This document shows positions 17,361-25,521 of a stretch of DNA of 64,000 bases, piece after piece. The DNA lies in the NCBI RefSeq assembly GCF_009183655.1, contig NZ_WEIO01000006.1:124001-188000 (forward strand). The letters run 5' to 3'. The notes under the pieces were generated by a model that saw only the letters and a program-made list of their open reading frames with translations, was not told the origin of the DNA and did not search any database. A program made the position numbers and the translations under genes. The DNA is from Bacillus aerolatus. Lineage in GTDB: Bacteria > Bacillota > Bacilli > Bacillales > Domibacillaceae. Within the stretch, counting starts at the first letter, position 1; each line of letters opens with the position of its first letter.

Positions 17361-18365
17361 TTAATGTTTATATTCAATAGCAACTGCATGGGCAATGCAG
17401 GGAATGGATTCATTTTGCTGGAAGGAAAGCGGAGACAGCAAAGCGCCGGTCGCCACTAACAGTATTCTTTTTAGCTCCCCTTTTTTCATGCGGTTTAGCA
17501 AATGCCCATAGCCAACTACCGCTGAACAGCCGGCACCGCTCGCTCCTGCAAAAACAGGCTGGCTGTCTTTGTAAATCATTAGTCCGCAATCTTGAAACTG
17601 GCTGTCAGCTAACGGAATGCCCCTCTTTTGAATTAACTCAAGGGCGATGCTGCGGCCGATTGATCCTAAATCTCCCGTGACGATTAAATCGTAATGAGAC
17701 GGCTCTAGCTTCAATGAAGTTAAATGAGCTATTATCGTATCGGCTGCTGCCGGAGCCATGGCCCCTCCCATGTTAAACGGATCTGTCAATCCCATGTCAA
17801 TCACTTTTCCAATAGTGGCTGACAAAACATAAGGGCCATCTCCTGCTTGAGCAACGACCGCTGCGCCGGCGCCTGTCACCGTCCACTGAGCTGTTGGCGG
17901 TTTCTGACCACCATATTCTGTGGGATATCTGAACTGCTTTTCAACTGCCGCATTGTGGCTTGACGCAGCAGTTAACACGAAGTTAGCCATTTTGCTATTA
18001 ATAAGCAGCGAACTAAGTGCGAGCCCTTCCATTGATGTAGAGCAGGCTCCAAATAATCCGAGGTAAGGTATGGCAAGTGACCTGGCAGCAAAGCTCGTTG
18101 GCGTAATTTGATTGATCAAATCACCGCCAAGGAAAAATTCAATATCCTGCTTTTTCAGCCTCGCTTTTTCCACTGCTCTCATCGTTGCTTCTTCTACAAG
18201 TTTTCTATGGGCCTTTTCATACGATTCTTGCTCTAGCCAAAGATCACCGTGCAAAACGTCAAAATCATCCGCTATGCGACCGTTGCCTTCAAATGGACCT
18301 CCAACTACTCCGGTGGAAATAATGACCGGCTTATTTTCAAAAATCCATGTCCGCTGTTTCTCCAT
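17361..18365 (-). CDS. spoVAD: stage V sporulation protein AD, dipicolinate-binding (SpoVAD)
   Basis: 334 residues with the thiolase-like fold of SpoVAD; GACSTSMEGLALSS near residue 107 and GDLGSIGRSIALELI near 230 are family landmarks. In spores SpoVAD sits on the inner membrane and binds dipicolinic acid for uptake through the SpoVA channel. Here spoVAC and spoVAEb, its usual neighbours, are absent; the gene is flanked by DUF1657 genes and DUF421. ATG 18365 follows GGAGGTG. It may be a second copy serving an accessory channel or acting alone. Confidence 0.9.
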   Translation of the reverse strand: MEKQRTWIFENKPVIISTGVVGGPFEGNGRIADDFDVLHGDLWLEQESYEKAHRKLVEEATMRAVEKARLKKQDIEFFLGGDLINQITPTSFAARSLAIPYLGLFGACSTSMEGLALSSLLINSKMANFVLTAASSHNAAVEKQFRYPTEYGGQKPPTAQWTVTGAGAAVVAQAGDGPYVLSATIGKVIDMGLTDPFNMGGAMAPAAADTIIAHLTSLKLEPSHYDLIVTGDLGSIGRSIALELIQKRGIPLADSQFQDCGLMIYKDSQPVFAGASGAGCSAVVGYGHLLNRMKKGELKRILLVATGALLSPLSFQQNESIPCIAHAVAIEYKH

Positions 18366-18402
18366 GCTTTCACCTCCAGCAGCTTTATTTAATATTTATT
18401 TC

Positions 18403-18432
18403 CTTTTGAATTTTGCACATAGTGTTATTTTA
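18403..18432. repeat. short conserved intergenic motif, copy 2 of 3
   Basis: CTTTTGAATTTTGCACATAG then TGTTATTTTAAA; lies directly 3' of the intact upstream DUF1657 gene and 5' of spoVAD. Confidence 0.6.
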
Positions 18433-18435
18433 AAC

Positions 18436-18645
18436 TTAACTGTTTTTATATTGAGGTTCTTCGTTTTCCACTTCAGTTACACGCGGTTGCAGCGTATCAA
18501 TAACTAATTGAGTTTGCTGTGCAGCTGTTTGGAATAGCTGCTTTGCTTTTTCGTTGTCTGTAGCGAGACTAAAACCTTCCAGACTTGCCTGCGCGCTTTT
18601 TAAGCCGGTCATTGTTTGTTTAAGATCACTAATTACTGTCATCAT
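18436..18645 (-). CDS. DUF1657 protein, second copy
   Basis: 69 residues with a double ATG start after AAAGGAGG. Same pattern as the 17142 gene: VISDLKQTMTGLKSAQASLE and a final ENEEPQYKN. It is closest to the dead copy at 18902-19109, from which it arose by tandem duplication. Co-directional with spoVAD, 70 bp ahead of it. Confidence 0.85.
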   Translation of the reverse strand: MMTVISDLKQTMTGLKSAQASLEGFSLATDNEKAKQLFQTAAQQTQLVIDTLQPRVTEVENEEPQYKNS

Positions 18646-18669
18646 TTGTTCCTCCTTTTATTGAAGTCT

Positions 18670-18720
18670 TTTATAGCATGGTTTTTTTGAAAAAAATTAT
18701 TTTAGCAATTTTTTCAAGAA
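18670..18720 (-). promoter_or_regulatory. possible forespore (sigma-G/F type) promoter for DUF1657-spoVAD
   Basis: On the minus strand a CATGCTATA -10-like element lies just before the DUF1657 SD, with an AAAATA -35-like element 17 nt upstream. The duplicated copy before the dead DUF1657 keeps CATGCTATA and has GAAATA with a 15-nt spacer. Sigma-G promoters have GNATR and CATNNTA, so the -10 fits well and the -35 only partly. Confidence 0.4.
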
Positions 18721-18721
18721 A

Positions 18722-18750
18722 AAAACATGCCGATAAGCATGCCTTTTCTT
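18722..18750 (-). terminator. terminator in the duplicated PLD tail
   Basis: AAGGCATGCTTATCGGCATGTTTTTTT on the minus strand (quoted: GGCATGC pairs with GCATGTT/GCATGCC), directly after the remnant PLD stop at 18757. Confidence 0.75.
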
Positions 18751-18756
18751 GAGCCT

Positions 18757-18845
18757 TTAACAAGTTGTTAAGTGAAGTAGTTTTTGCAGTGTATAAATAC
18801 TTTTTTTATCCCACTGTTTTTTGCCGTATTTTTTATAGTCAGCTA
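18757..18845 (-). pseudogene. 3' remnant of a second phospholipase D-like gene
   Basis: The minus frame ends YGKKQWDKKSIYTLQKLLHL then TTC-stop, matching the last residues of the intact gene at 19224 (YTLQKLLHLTTY). Only about 28 codons survive; the upstream boundary is near the third copy of the GAATTTTGCAC motif. It marks the end of a 466-bp tandem duplication. Confidence 0.75.
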
Positions 18846-18870
18846 ACAGCTTTATTTGATAAAGTTTAAT

Positions 18871-18900
18871 TTTGAATTTTGCACATAATGTTATTTTAAA
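18871..18900. repeat. short conserved intergenic motif, copy 3 of 3
   Basis: TTTTGAATTTTGCACATAAT then GTTATTTTAAA, directly 3' of the dead DUF1657 copy. Confidence 0.6.
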
Positions 18901-18901
18901 A

Positions 18902-19109
18902 CTAACTGTTTTTATATTGAGGTTCTTCGTTTTCCACCTCAGTTACACGCGGTTGCAGCGTATCAATAACTAATTGAGTTTGCTGTGCAGTTGTTTGAAA
19001 TCGTTGTTTCGCTTGTTGGTTATCACTGGCAAAGGAGAAGCCTTCCAAGTTGGTCTCCGCACTTTTTCATCCTGACATTGTTTGTTTAAAATCACTCATT
19101 ACTGTAACC
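18902..19109 (-). pseudogene. dead DUF1657 copy
   Basis: About 80 percent identical by eye to the gene at 18436-18645. Its ATGATG start has become ACGGTT, and a TTA leucine codon corresponding to TGLKSA has become TGA, so the reading frame is cut after about 14 codons. The 3' half is otherwise intact through ENEEPQYKNS and keeps frame, so the inactivation is recent. Confidence 0.85.
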
Positions 19110-19188
19110 GTTTGTTCCTCCTTATTATTGAAATTGTTTATAGCATGGTTTTTTGAGAAAATTATTTCAGCAATTTTTTTCAAAAGAA

Positions 19189-19217
19189 AAAGCATGCCAA
19201 TGGGCATGCTTTTTCTT
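19189..19217 (-). terminator. terminator of the phospholipase D-like gene
   Basis: AAAAAGCATGCCCATTGGCATGCTTTTT region on the minus strand: AAAAAGCATGCC pairs with GGCATGCTTTTT. It begins 7 bp after the stop. Confidence 0.85.
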
Positions 19218-19223
19218 GAGGCT

Positions 19224-20654
19224 TTAATAAGTTGTTAAGTGAAGCAACTTTTGCAATGTGTATACGCCTCGTTTGATTCCCGCTGTTTTTTCGTCATGCT
19301 CTTTATAACTAGTTGTATATTCTGCCCCATGGTTCTTCCACATTTTATGAAAATACTGTTCCGTTTCTTTAATCGCCCTGGTAGAATGAGGACCTTTTAT
19401 TTTCACATTCGTTTCTAAATTAAAATTGTTTAAATTTCTTGATGTGTAATTGGCTGATCCGCTAATAATCACTCCGCTGTTCTTTTTCTTCACATACATC
19501 ATTTTCGTATGGAATTGTTCAGGCATCGGAGCAAACCAGCGTATGTTTATTTTCCCTTTGGAATCCTCGATTAGTTCTTCACTCATCGGAATATTTGGCA
19601 AACCGGTCTTTTTCTTACCAAACGAGTTTTTATTCGTATCTAAAATGATATTAATTTGAACACCACTATTAGCTGCTTTAGTCAACGAATCGATTATATC
19701 ACGGTCAGCTAAATAAAACATAGTAATCCAGATTTCTTCGCCTTTTTTCGCTTCTGTGATTTCCTGCCTCAACGCTTTTTGTATTTTTCCTTCTGTCAAC
19801 AACTGAACTTGCACGTCACCCTTTCCTGTTTTCTGTTTTATTGGATCAGGAAAGGCGATGTCACGGCGGGTATCAGCCGCTGCTTTTTCGGAAATCAGCA
19901 AATCATTGACTAAAGCCTCTTTCACTTCATAAGCTGTATTGGCAAAATAGGCGCTTGCATCATGAGGATTACCGGAACTAATAAGCGTTGTTTTTTCTGT
20001 CGTAATCGTTTTCCGGTGATTTGCTTTCACATTAAACAGTTTTAAATAAGAACGGACAGTCATATCGGGTGCCGTTTCCACGAGTCCATTCGGCAGCCAG
20101 CCTTTTCCTTCGTCACCAAACCATTGAAAAAACATGCGCCAAATCGCATTATAAATCGGCATAGAATCTCGCAGAGGCTCTACATTCGTTAATATGACTT
20201 CCACGCCATTTTTCTTTAGTTTTTCGAATTCCGGTGTTGAATGAGAGTTGTAAGAAGTGTTGACTTCATCGGAAATGAAAATAATTTCAATATCGGGGTT
20301 TGTCCTTTTTTTGTCGATGAGTGCTTCTGTCAGTTTTTTGGAGATCTCGGGAAACTCTTTCTTTTTTTCATGGTAGGAATTGAAGAGAAAAAAGTCCAAT
20401 ACAATAAATTGTTCAGCTTCATCGATAATTTCCAACGTTCTCTGAAAGGTTTGTTCGGTAAATTCTTTTTTCCTTTCTTTGTTTCCAGTTAAATTGTAAT
20501 AAAAACTCACTTGATCTTCCGATACCCGGTAAACGGGACTTTCATATGAAATGTTTTTTGGAAGCGGCTTGTAAACGTGAAAAAGCATTGTCACAACATA
20601 CACACTTAATATAATAATCGCAAATAGCCGCTTTTTCATAATATTTTTTCCCAT
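19224..20654 (-). CDS. phospholipase D / cardiolipin synthase-like protein, membrane anchored
   Basis: 476 residues. An N-terminal helix (about residues 8-24, FAIIILSVYVVTMLF) anchors it. Two HxK centres: NHRKTITTE near 215 with SSGNPHD after it, and HTKMMYV near 390 with SGSANYTSRNL after it, as in the PLD superfamily. The substrate is probably phospholipid, but nuclease or transferase activity cannot be excluded. Cardiolipin synthase-like genes accompany mobile spoVA clusters, and this gene lies head of the DUF1657-spoVAD run, though separated by a terminator. SD GGGAGG precedes the ATG. Confidence 0.84.
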   Translation of the reverse strand: MGKNIMKKRLFAIIILSVYVVTMLFHVYKPLPKNISYESPVYRVSEDQVSFYYNLTGNKERKKEFTEQTFQRTLEIIDEAEQFIVLDFFLFNSYHEKKKEFPEISKKLTEALIDKKRTNPDIEIIFISDEVNTSYNSHSTPEFEKLKKNGVEVILTNVEPLRDSMPIYNAIWRMFFQWFGDEGKGWLPNGLVETAPDMTVRSYLKLFNVKANHRKTITTEKTTLISSGNPHDASAYFANTAYEVKEALVNDLLISEKAAADTRRDIAFPDPIKQKTGKGDVQVQLLTEGKIQKALRQEITEAKKGEEIWITMFYLADRDIIDSLTKAANSGVQINIILDTNKNSFGKKKTGLPNIPMSEELIEDSKGKINIRWFAPMPEQFHTKMMYVKKKNSGVIISGSANYTSRNLNNFNLETNVKIKGPHSTRAIKETEQYFHKMWKNHGAEYTTSYKEHDEKTAGIKRGVYTLQKLLHLTTY

Positions 20655-20893
20655 GGCTTGCCTCCCTTTTCTCGTAAAGAACTTATTCCCGCTTTTACTT
20701 GAAGAGAAACAGCCAACATTTTATTCTTATTTCAATTTTTTCCACAGCTTTTTATGAACATTTTGGAAACATACTAGAGAACGGTGACAAGTAAGTTTCT
20801 CCATATTTAGTTTTTGAAACATTTTAAATTCCCTTCCTATTCTGTATGCTACAATTATTTTTATACAATACAGTTTAACAGGAGGAATTCATC

Positions 20894-22066
20894 TTGGCGT
20901 TTCACTATTCAAAGCGAATGAACAAGTTCGGTCCATCTATATTCAGCGAGTTAAAGTCTTTTAAACAGCAAAAAGAAGCAGAAGGAAAAAGAATAATCGA
21001 CCTAAGTCTCGGCAGTCCTGATCTCCCGCCGGCTGATGTTGTGCGCAATGAGCTGGCTGCCCTCGCTGCAGACCCTGCTCAATATGGCTATACTCTGTCA
21101 GGTACAAAAGCATTTTATGAAGCAGTTTCAAAGTATTATGACCGCGTATACGGAGTTTCTTTAAATCCAAATACAGAAATTATTCATGCCATGGGTTCTC
21201 AGGAAGGGCTCGTCCATTTGCCGCTCGTATTTGCCGATCCCGGAGATATTGTACTTGTCACAGATCCAGGCTATACAGCTTACGAAACAGGCCTTGCGGT
21301 AGCTGGAGCGGAAGCCTATTATATGCCCCTCCTAAAGGAAAATCATTTTTTGCCTGATTTAACAGCCATTCCAGCTGACATCGCTAAAAAGGCAAGATTA
21401 ATGATATTAAACTATCCCGGCAACCCCGTCGCCGGGCAAGCGGACGAATCATTTTTCAAAAAAGTCATCGCATTCGCTAAAAAATATCAGATTGCTGTCC
21501 TTCATGATGCAGCTTATTCAGAATTTTATTATGATGATTCCGAGCCTCTAAGCTTTTTAGCAGTTCCCGGAGCGAAAGAAGTTGGCATAGAAATTAACTC
21601 TCTTTCAAAAAGTTTCAGCTTGGCGGGTGCTAGGATCGCCTACATTGCCGGCAACAGTGAAATAATAGCGATGATTACCCGATTAAAGTCCAATCTTGAT
21701 TACGGTGTTTTTGCTCCTATTCAATCCGCTGCCATTACAGCTTTTAATCATGCGGAAGAGATTGGCCGACATGTTCGAGCCACCTTTCAGCGCCGGCGGG
21801 ACATCTTCATAAACGAACTTGATAAGATCGGCTGGAAAGTAGATCGTCCGTCAGGCGGCATGTTTATATGGGCCGAAATTCCAGCGGGCTGGACGTCTAA
21901 AGAGTTTGCCTTTCATTGTATCGAAGAAGCAGGAGTTGTCATGGTTCCTGGTTCGGCATTCGGTGCGACCGGAGAAGGCTACGTACGCATCGCTCTCGTT
22001 CAGTCAGAAGACATGCTCGTTGAAGCAGCAAAGAGATTACAAACTGTCTTTTCTGCCGTTCTATAA
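20894..22066 (+). CDS. PLP-dependent class I aminotransferase
   Basis: 390 residues, fold type I. Substrate-side SLGSPDLPP near residue 39, NYPGNPVAG near 173, and the PLP lysine in NSLSKSFSLAGARIAY (K about 236). Resembles the PatA / LL-diaminopimelate aminotransferase-like group. Start is TTG 20894 after AGGAGG. A bidirectional terminator follows at 22074-22104. The substrate cannot be told; it stands alone. Confidence 0.86.
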   Translation: MAFHYSKRMNKFGPSIFSELKSFKQQKEAEGKRIIDLSLGSPDLPPADVVRNELAALAADPAQYGYTLSGTKAFYEAVSKYYDRVYGVSLNPNTEIIHAMGSQEGLVHLPLVFADPGDIVLVTDPGYTAYETGLAVAGAEAYYMPLLKENHFLPDLTAIPADIAKKARLMILNYPGNPVAGQADESFFKKVIAFAKKYQIAVLHDAAYSEFYYDDSEPLSFLAVPGAKEVGIEINSLSKSFSLAGARIAYIAGNSEIIAMITRLKSNLDYGVFAPIQSAAITAFNHAEEIGRHVRATFQRRRDIFINELDKIGWKVDRPSGGMFIWAEIPAGWTSKEFAFHCIEEAGVVMVPGSAFGATGEGYVRIALVQSEDMLVEAAKRLQTVFSAVL

Positions 22067-22073
22067 TAAAACC

Positions 22074-22104
22074 GCCCTGTGCCAAATGTACTTGGCTGCA
22101 GGGC
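22074..22104. terminator. bidirectional terminator between aminotransferase and ykvA genes
   Basis: GCCCTG-T-GCCAA pairs with TTGGC-TG-CAGGGC. It separates convergent genes. Confidence 0.75.
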
Positions 22105-22109
22105 AGTTC

Positions 22110-22385
22110 TTATATCATCTTATGCTTTTCTTTCATGGAGTGCGGCGCCATCTTTACAATTTGCTGAAGAACAAACGTAAAAACAGCGATATCATCAAGC
22201 AAGCCAATGATGGCAAAAAAATCTGGAATCAAGTCAAGTGGCAGAAAGAAATAGCCGATTATTAACCCGATAGAAAGCATTTTATTTACTAAAGCCACTT
22301 CCTTGCTTAAAAAGAAATCTTTTAAAAAAGGAATGGATCTTCTAAAGGTAAAAACGAATTTTATCCGTTTCCACATCTTCCGCAT
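22110..22385 (-). CDS. YkvA-family (DUF1232) small membrane protein
   Basis: 91 residues from ATG 22385 after AGGGGG. DUF1232 core: LPLDLIPDFFAIIGLLDDIAV, here split as LPLDLIPDF and GLLDDIAV, with two hydrophobic helices. Function unknown. Confidence 0.82.
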   Translation of the reverse strand: MRKMWKRIKFVFTFRRSIPFLKDFFLSKEVALVNKMLSIGLIIGYFFLPLDLIPDFFAIIGLLDDIAVFTFVLQQIVKMAPHSMKEKHKMI

Positions 22386-22627
22386 GTCTTGTCCCCCTTT
22401 AGTGAACGGATACATACATATACGAAGTTCATTTCATTTAGTTTCACCTATTGTCGAAAAAAGTACGAAAATAACTTTTTCATTAAATCGCTGTCTGCTT
22501 TAAAGACTTTTCTCTTTTTCGCGAAAAGATTTTAAATCGCACACCTTTTATATATAATAAGAGGTATGTTTTTGGCGATGATAATACCGGGCAGCCATTC
22601 TGCTGGAAAAGTTGAGAGGTAGATGTT

Positions 22628-23983
22628 ATGAAAGAGTCTAGAAAAGAGAAATCGTTGAAGCTGTCGACTTTTCAATTAATCGTGATGCTATATTTAATAG
22701 GGGCACTGTTTTCTACCGGCTTGCTGCTCTTGCCGATCGCACATAAGCCGGGAGTCGATATATCTGTAATTGATGCCATGTTTGTTGCAGTCAGCGCCCT
22801 AAGTGTCACTGGGTTATCACCAGTCGGTCTCGTTGACACGTTCAATACGGTTGGCTATGTCTTTATTTTATGTATTTTGCAAGTTGGCGGGGTCGGAATT
22901 ATGACTCTAAGTTCAATCATTTGGCTGCTCGTTGGAAAAAAAATCGGCATGCGGGAACGGCAGCTGATTATGGCAGATCAAAATCGGACTGATTTAGCTG
23001 GGCTCGTTAGACTGATGAGAGAAATATTTTTGCTTATTCTCGGAATCGAAGCAGTCGGCGCCATCATTTTAAGTACGTATTTTCTGCAATTTTACCCAAC
23101 AACTTCCGAAGCCTTTTTGCACGGGTTGTTTGCGTCTGTGAGTGCGACGACTAATGGCGGCTTTGACATAACCGGCCAATCCCTGATCATTTATGCCGAT
23201 GATTATTTTGTGCAATTTATTAACATGATACTGATTGTACTCGGAGCAATCGGCTTTCCAGTATTAGTGGAAATTAAAGATTATTTAACGTACAGAGGAC
23301 CGATTAAATTCCATTTTTCCTTATTTACGAAGCTGACAACGACGGTGTATGCGATTTTAGCGGTGCTTGGAACCGCATTGATTTATTTGCTCGACAAGAA
23401 TCATTTTTTCGCGGATAAAACGTGGCATGAATCTTTTTTTTATTCTGCTTTCCAATCGATCGCAGCCCGCAGTGCCGGCTTAACCACGTTGGATTTGAAC
23501 GAATTTTCTGTCGCTACACTGCTTGTCATTTCTACCTTGATGTTTATCGGAGCTTCTCCAAGCAGTGTGGGCGGCGGGCTCCGGACAACGACTTTTGCAA
23601 TCGCAATCTTAAGTGTGTATTTCTATGCGAGGGGGAAAAATACAATCAAAATTTTTAATCGGGAAATTCACCCCATCGATGTGCGGCGTTCGTTCGTGGT
23701 CATCACTACAGGGTTTTTCATCTGGGGCGGGTCGATTATTTTCCTTTCTTTTTTAGAACCGGAATTGCCAATCGTAAAAATCATATTTGAAGTGTCTTCC
23801 GCATTTGGAACAACCGGTTCTTCACTTGGGATAACAGCCGATTTAAGCACGCCGGCTAAAGTGCTCCTTATTACATTGATGTTTATCGGAAGGATCGGCT
23901 TATTCTCTTTGCTCTTTATTATTCGCGGCAAAGAAATCAAAGACAGCTACAAGTTCCCGAAAGAACGAATTTTAATTGGATAA
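22628..23983 (+). CDS. Ktr/Trk-type K+ transporter membrane subunit (KtrB/KtrD)
   Basis: 451 residues, four pore repeats. The selectivity-filter glycines are seen in VTGLSPVG, ATTNGGFD, ARSAGLTT and GTTGSSLG. Imports K+ (possibly with Na+) across the plasma membrane and needs a cytoplasmic RCK subunit (KtrA/KtrC), which is not nearby, as for KtrD of B. subtilis. GAGAGG precedes the ATG. No c-di-AMP riboswitch is evident in the short leader. Confidence 0.9.
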   Translation: MKESRKEKSLKLSTFQLIVMLYLIGALFSTGLLLLPIAHKPGVDISVIDAMFVAVSALSVTGLSPVGLVDTFNTVGYVFILCILQVGGVGIMTLSSIIWLLVGKKIGMRERQLIMADQNRTDLAGLVRLMREIFLLILGIEAVGAIILSTYFLQFYPTTSEAFLHGLFASVSATTNGGFDITGQSLIIYADDYFVQFINMILIVLGAIGFPVLVEIKDYLTYRGPIKFHFSLFTKLTTTVYAILAVLGTALIYLLDKNHFFADKTWHESFFYSAFQSIAARSAGLTTLDLNEFSVATLLVISTLMFIGASPSSVGGGLRTTTFAIAILSVYFYARGKNTIKIFNREIHPIDVRRSFVVITTGFFIWGGSIIFLSFLEPELPIVKIIFEVSSAFGTTGSSLGITADLSTPAKVLLITLMFIGRIGLFSLLFIIRGKEIKDSYKFPKERILIG

Positions 23984-23989
23984 GAACAA

Positions 23990-24245
23990 ATGCGAAAGCG
24001 CCTCGATCAGCCTTAGGCAGAAATGTTAGTTCCTCAATGTCTAGCTGCGCCTCCTTGGGGCTCGAGGTCATATGTCAGTCTGACTGCATGGCTGAAAAAC
24101 ACCATTTCGTCAGCCTGTCATATGCTTGTCGCCCCAGAGCAGTCGGCTCCGCTTTTCGACTTCATTGAGGAAAAGTTATTTGACCTCGAGGGGCTAGGTG
24201 CTGGAGCTGGACGTAGACCCGCTCCATTAGCAACGTTATCCACCA
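23990..24245. repeat. BCR-like intergenic repeat, copy B
   Basis: Starts GCGAAAGCGCCTCGATCAGC and ends TTATTTGACCTCGAGGGGCT with GGTGCTGGAGCTGGACG. The GACTTCATTGAGGAA-TTATTTGACCTC module recurs in copies C (34.0 kb) and D (35.6 kb); CATATGCTTGTCGCCC is shared with D. The outer AGCGCC/GGTGCT arms are inverted. Non-coding. Confidence 0.72.
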
Positions 24246-24273
24246 TACGATTATTTCGCCCCCCAAATAATGT

Positions 24274-24306
24274 AAAAAGGCATCGCTCAAAAAGCGGTGC
24301 CTTTTT
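24274..24306 (-). terminator. terminator of the lrgB-like gene
   Basis: AAAAAGGCATCGCT pairs with AGCGGTGCCTTTTT across AAAAA; it overlaps the stop codon. Confidence 0.82.
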
Positions 24307-24988
24307 AGTATAAAAGCGGAAACAGCCACGGCATGATAAAAGAAGTAAGAATAGCGGCAAATCCCATCGCTGCTCCCGACACAGCCCCTTGAAGCCGGCC
24401 TTCTGCTACTGCCTGCGCTGTACCAATTCCATGCGCTGTCGTACCTATAGATAAGCCGCGCGAAAAAGGATCGGTGACTTTCATCACCGTTAACAGCCAC
24501 GGCCCGAACATAGCGCCGAACATTCCGGCCACCATGACGAAAATGGCCGACAAGGCCGGATCGCCGCCAATGATAAGAGCCACTTCAATGGCTACGGGAG
24601 TGGTGACCGATTTAACGGCGGCGGATGCAGCCATTGTTTCAGACAAATGAAAAGCTTTGACGAGCCAGACGGCAGATACAACTGTAGCGAACGTGCCCGC
24701 TGTCAGCCCCGCAAACGCAGGAACCACCTTTTTTAACAATACATGGCGATTATGATAAAGTGGAACGGCCAGTGCCACAGTAGCAGGGCCAAGCAAATAA
24801 GTCATTACTTCTTTTGCAGGTGTGTATTCTTCATAAGAAATGCCGCCTAGTACTAGAATAAGAATAATAGCAGCTGTACTTAAGAACACAGGCGTCGTTA
24901 AAGGAGAAGGAAAACGGACAGCGAGAAGACGGGCAATGAAATAAACAATCATTGTCAGTACAATACTAAAGAGAGTGACGCTGTTCAC
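24305..24988 (-). CDS. LrgB/CidB-family membrane protein
   Basis: 227 residues with about six to seven helices. Family signatures: SYEEYTPAKEVMTYLLGPATVALAVPLY region (parts: LGPATVALAVPLY) and SVTTPVAIEV. GTG 24988 follows GGAGGG, inside the end of the lrgA-like gene (23-bp overlap). LrgAB/CidAB pairs modulate murein hydrolase activity; in B. subtilis YsbAB and YwbHG handle pyruvate or fermentation stress. Which one this is cannot be told. Confidence 0.85.
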   Translation of the reverse strand: MNSVTLFSIVLTMIVYFIARLLAVRFPSPLTTPVFLSTAAIILILVLGGISYEEYTPAKEVMTYLLGPATVALAVPLYHNRHVLLKKVVPAFAGLTAGTFATVVSAVWLVKAFHLSETMAASAAVKSVTTPVAIEVALIIGGDPALSAIFVMVAGMFGAMFGPWLLTVMKVTDPFSRGLSIGTTAHGIGTAQAVAEGRLQGAVSGAAMGFAAILTSFIMPWLFPLLY

Positions 24989-25370
24989 CGACAGATCCCT
25001 CCTCTTCTTTTTTCAGGCTTTTAGCGGAAACGAATTGTGCAAGTCCACCAGTGACCGCCATACCAATCATCGAACTGCCAAATAACACAACGGCAAGAGC
25101 CAGGCCGCTTTCTTTCAATAAATGAGAATATGTCATCAAGCCAACTGCAATCGGCACAAAGAAAAAGGCTAAATGCTTATTTAAAAACGAGGCCCCTGTT
25201 TCGATCCATTGTATTTTAATGATTTTCGTCGAAAGCAAAATGAATAAAATCAGCATGCCGAGAACATTTCCGGGTATAGGCAAATGAAGAAAGTCTGCAA
25301 TGATCAAGCCGAGCTGATAGATGAGCCACAAAAAAAGAAGTTGAGCCAAAAATAGACATCCTTCTTTCAT
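24966..25370 (-). CDS. LrgA/CidA-family holin-like protein
   Basis: 134 residues, four helices. HLPIPGNVLGMLILFILLS is the family fingerprint (parts: PIPGNVLGM). ATG 25370 follows AAAGGGGGG; the longer in-frame start has no SD. Partner of the downstream LrgB-like protein. Confidence 0.85.
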   Translation of the reverse strand: MKEGCLFLAQLLFLWLIYQLGLIIADFLHLPIPGNVLGMLILFILLSTKIIKIQWIETGASFLNKHLAFFFVPIAVGLMTYSHLLKESGLALAVVLFGSSMIGMAVTGGLAQFVSAKSLKKEEEGSVGEQRHSL

Positions 25371-25490
25371 AAGCGCCCCCCTTTCCATATGGATAGCTGT
25401 ATAAAAATAACTTATATATATAATAGTATCATTAGTTTGAATAGTGATTCAATTGAATTTCACCGTTCAAGTTAATGATATTTTATAAAC

Positions 25491-25519
25491 AAAACACCCG
25501 CTCGATGAACGGGTGTTTT
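25491..25519 (-). terminator. terminator of bioB
   Basis: AAAACACCCG pairs with CGGGTGTTTT, directly after the stop at 25522; usable in both directions. Confidence 0.88.
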
Positions 25520-25521
25520 AA

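Noticed and set aside
22530-22627. c-di-AMP riboswitch before the K+ transporter
   Set aside because: The leader is too short and lacks the conserved ydaO core.
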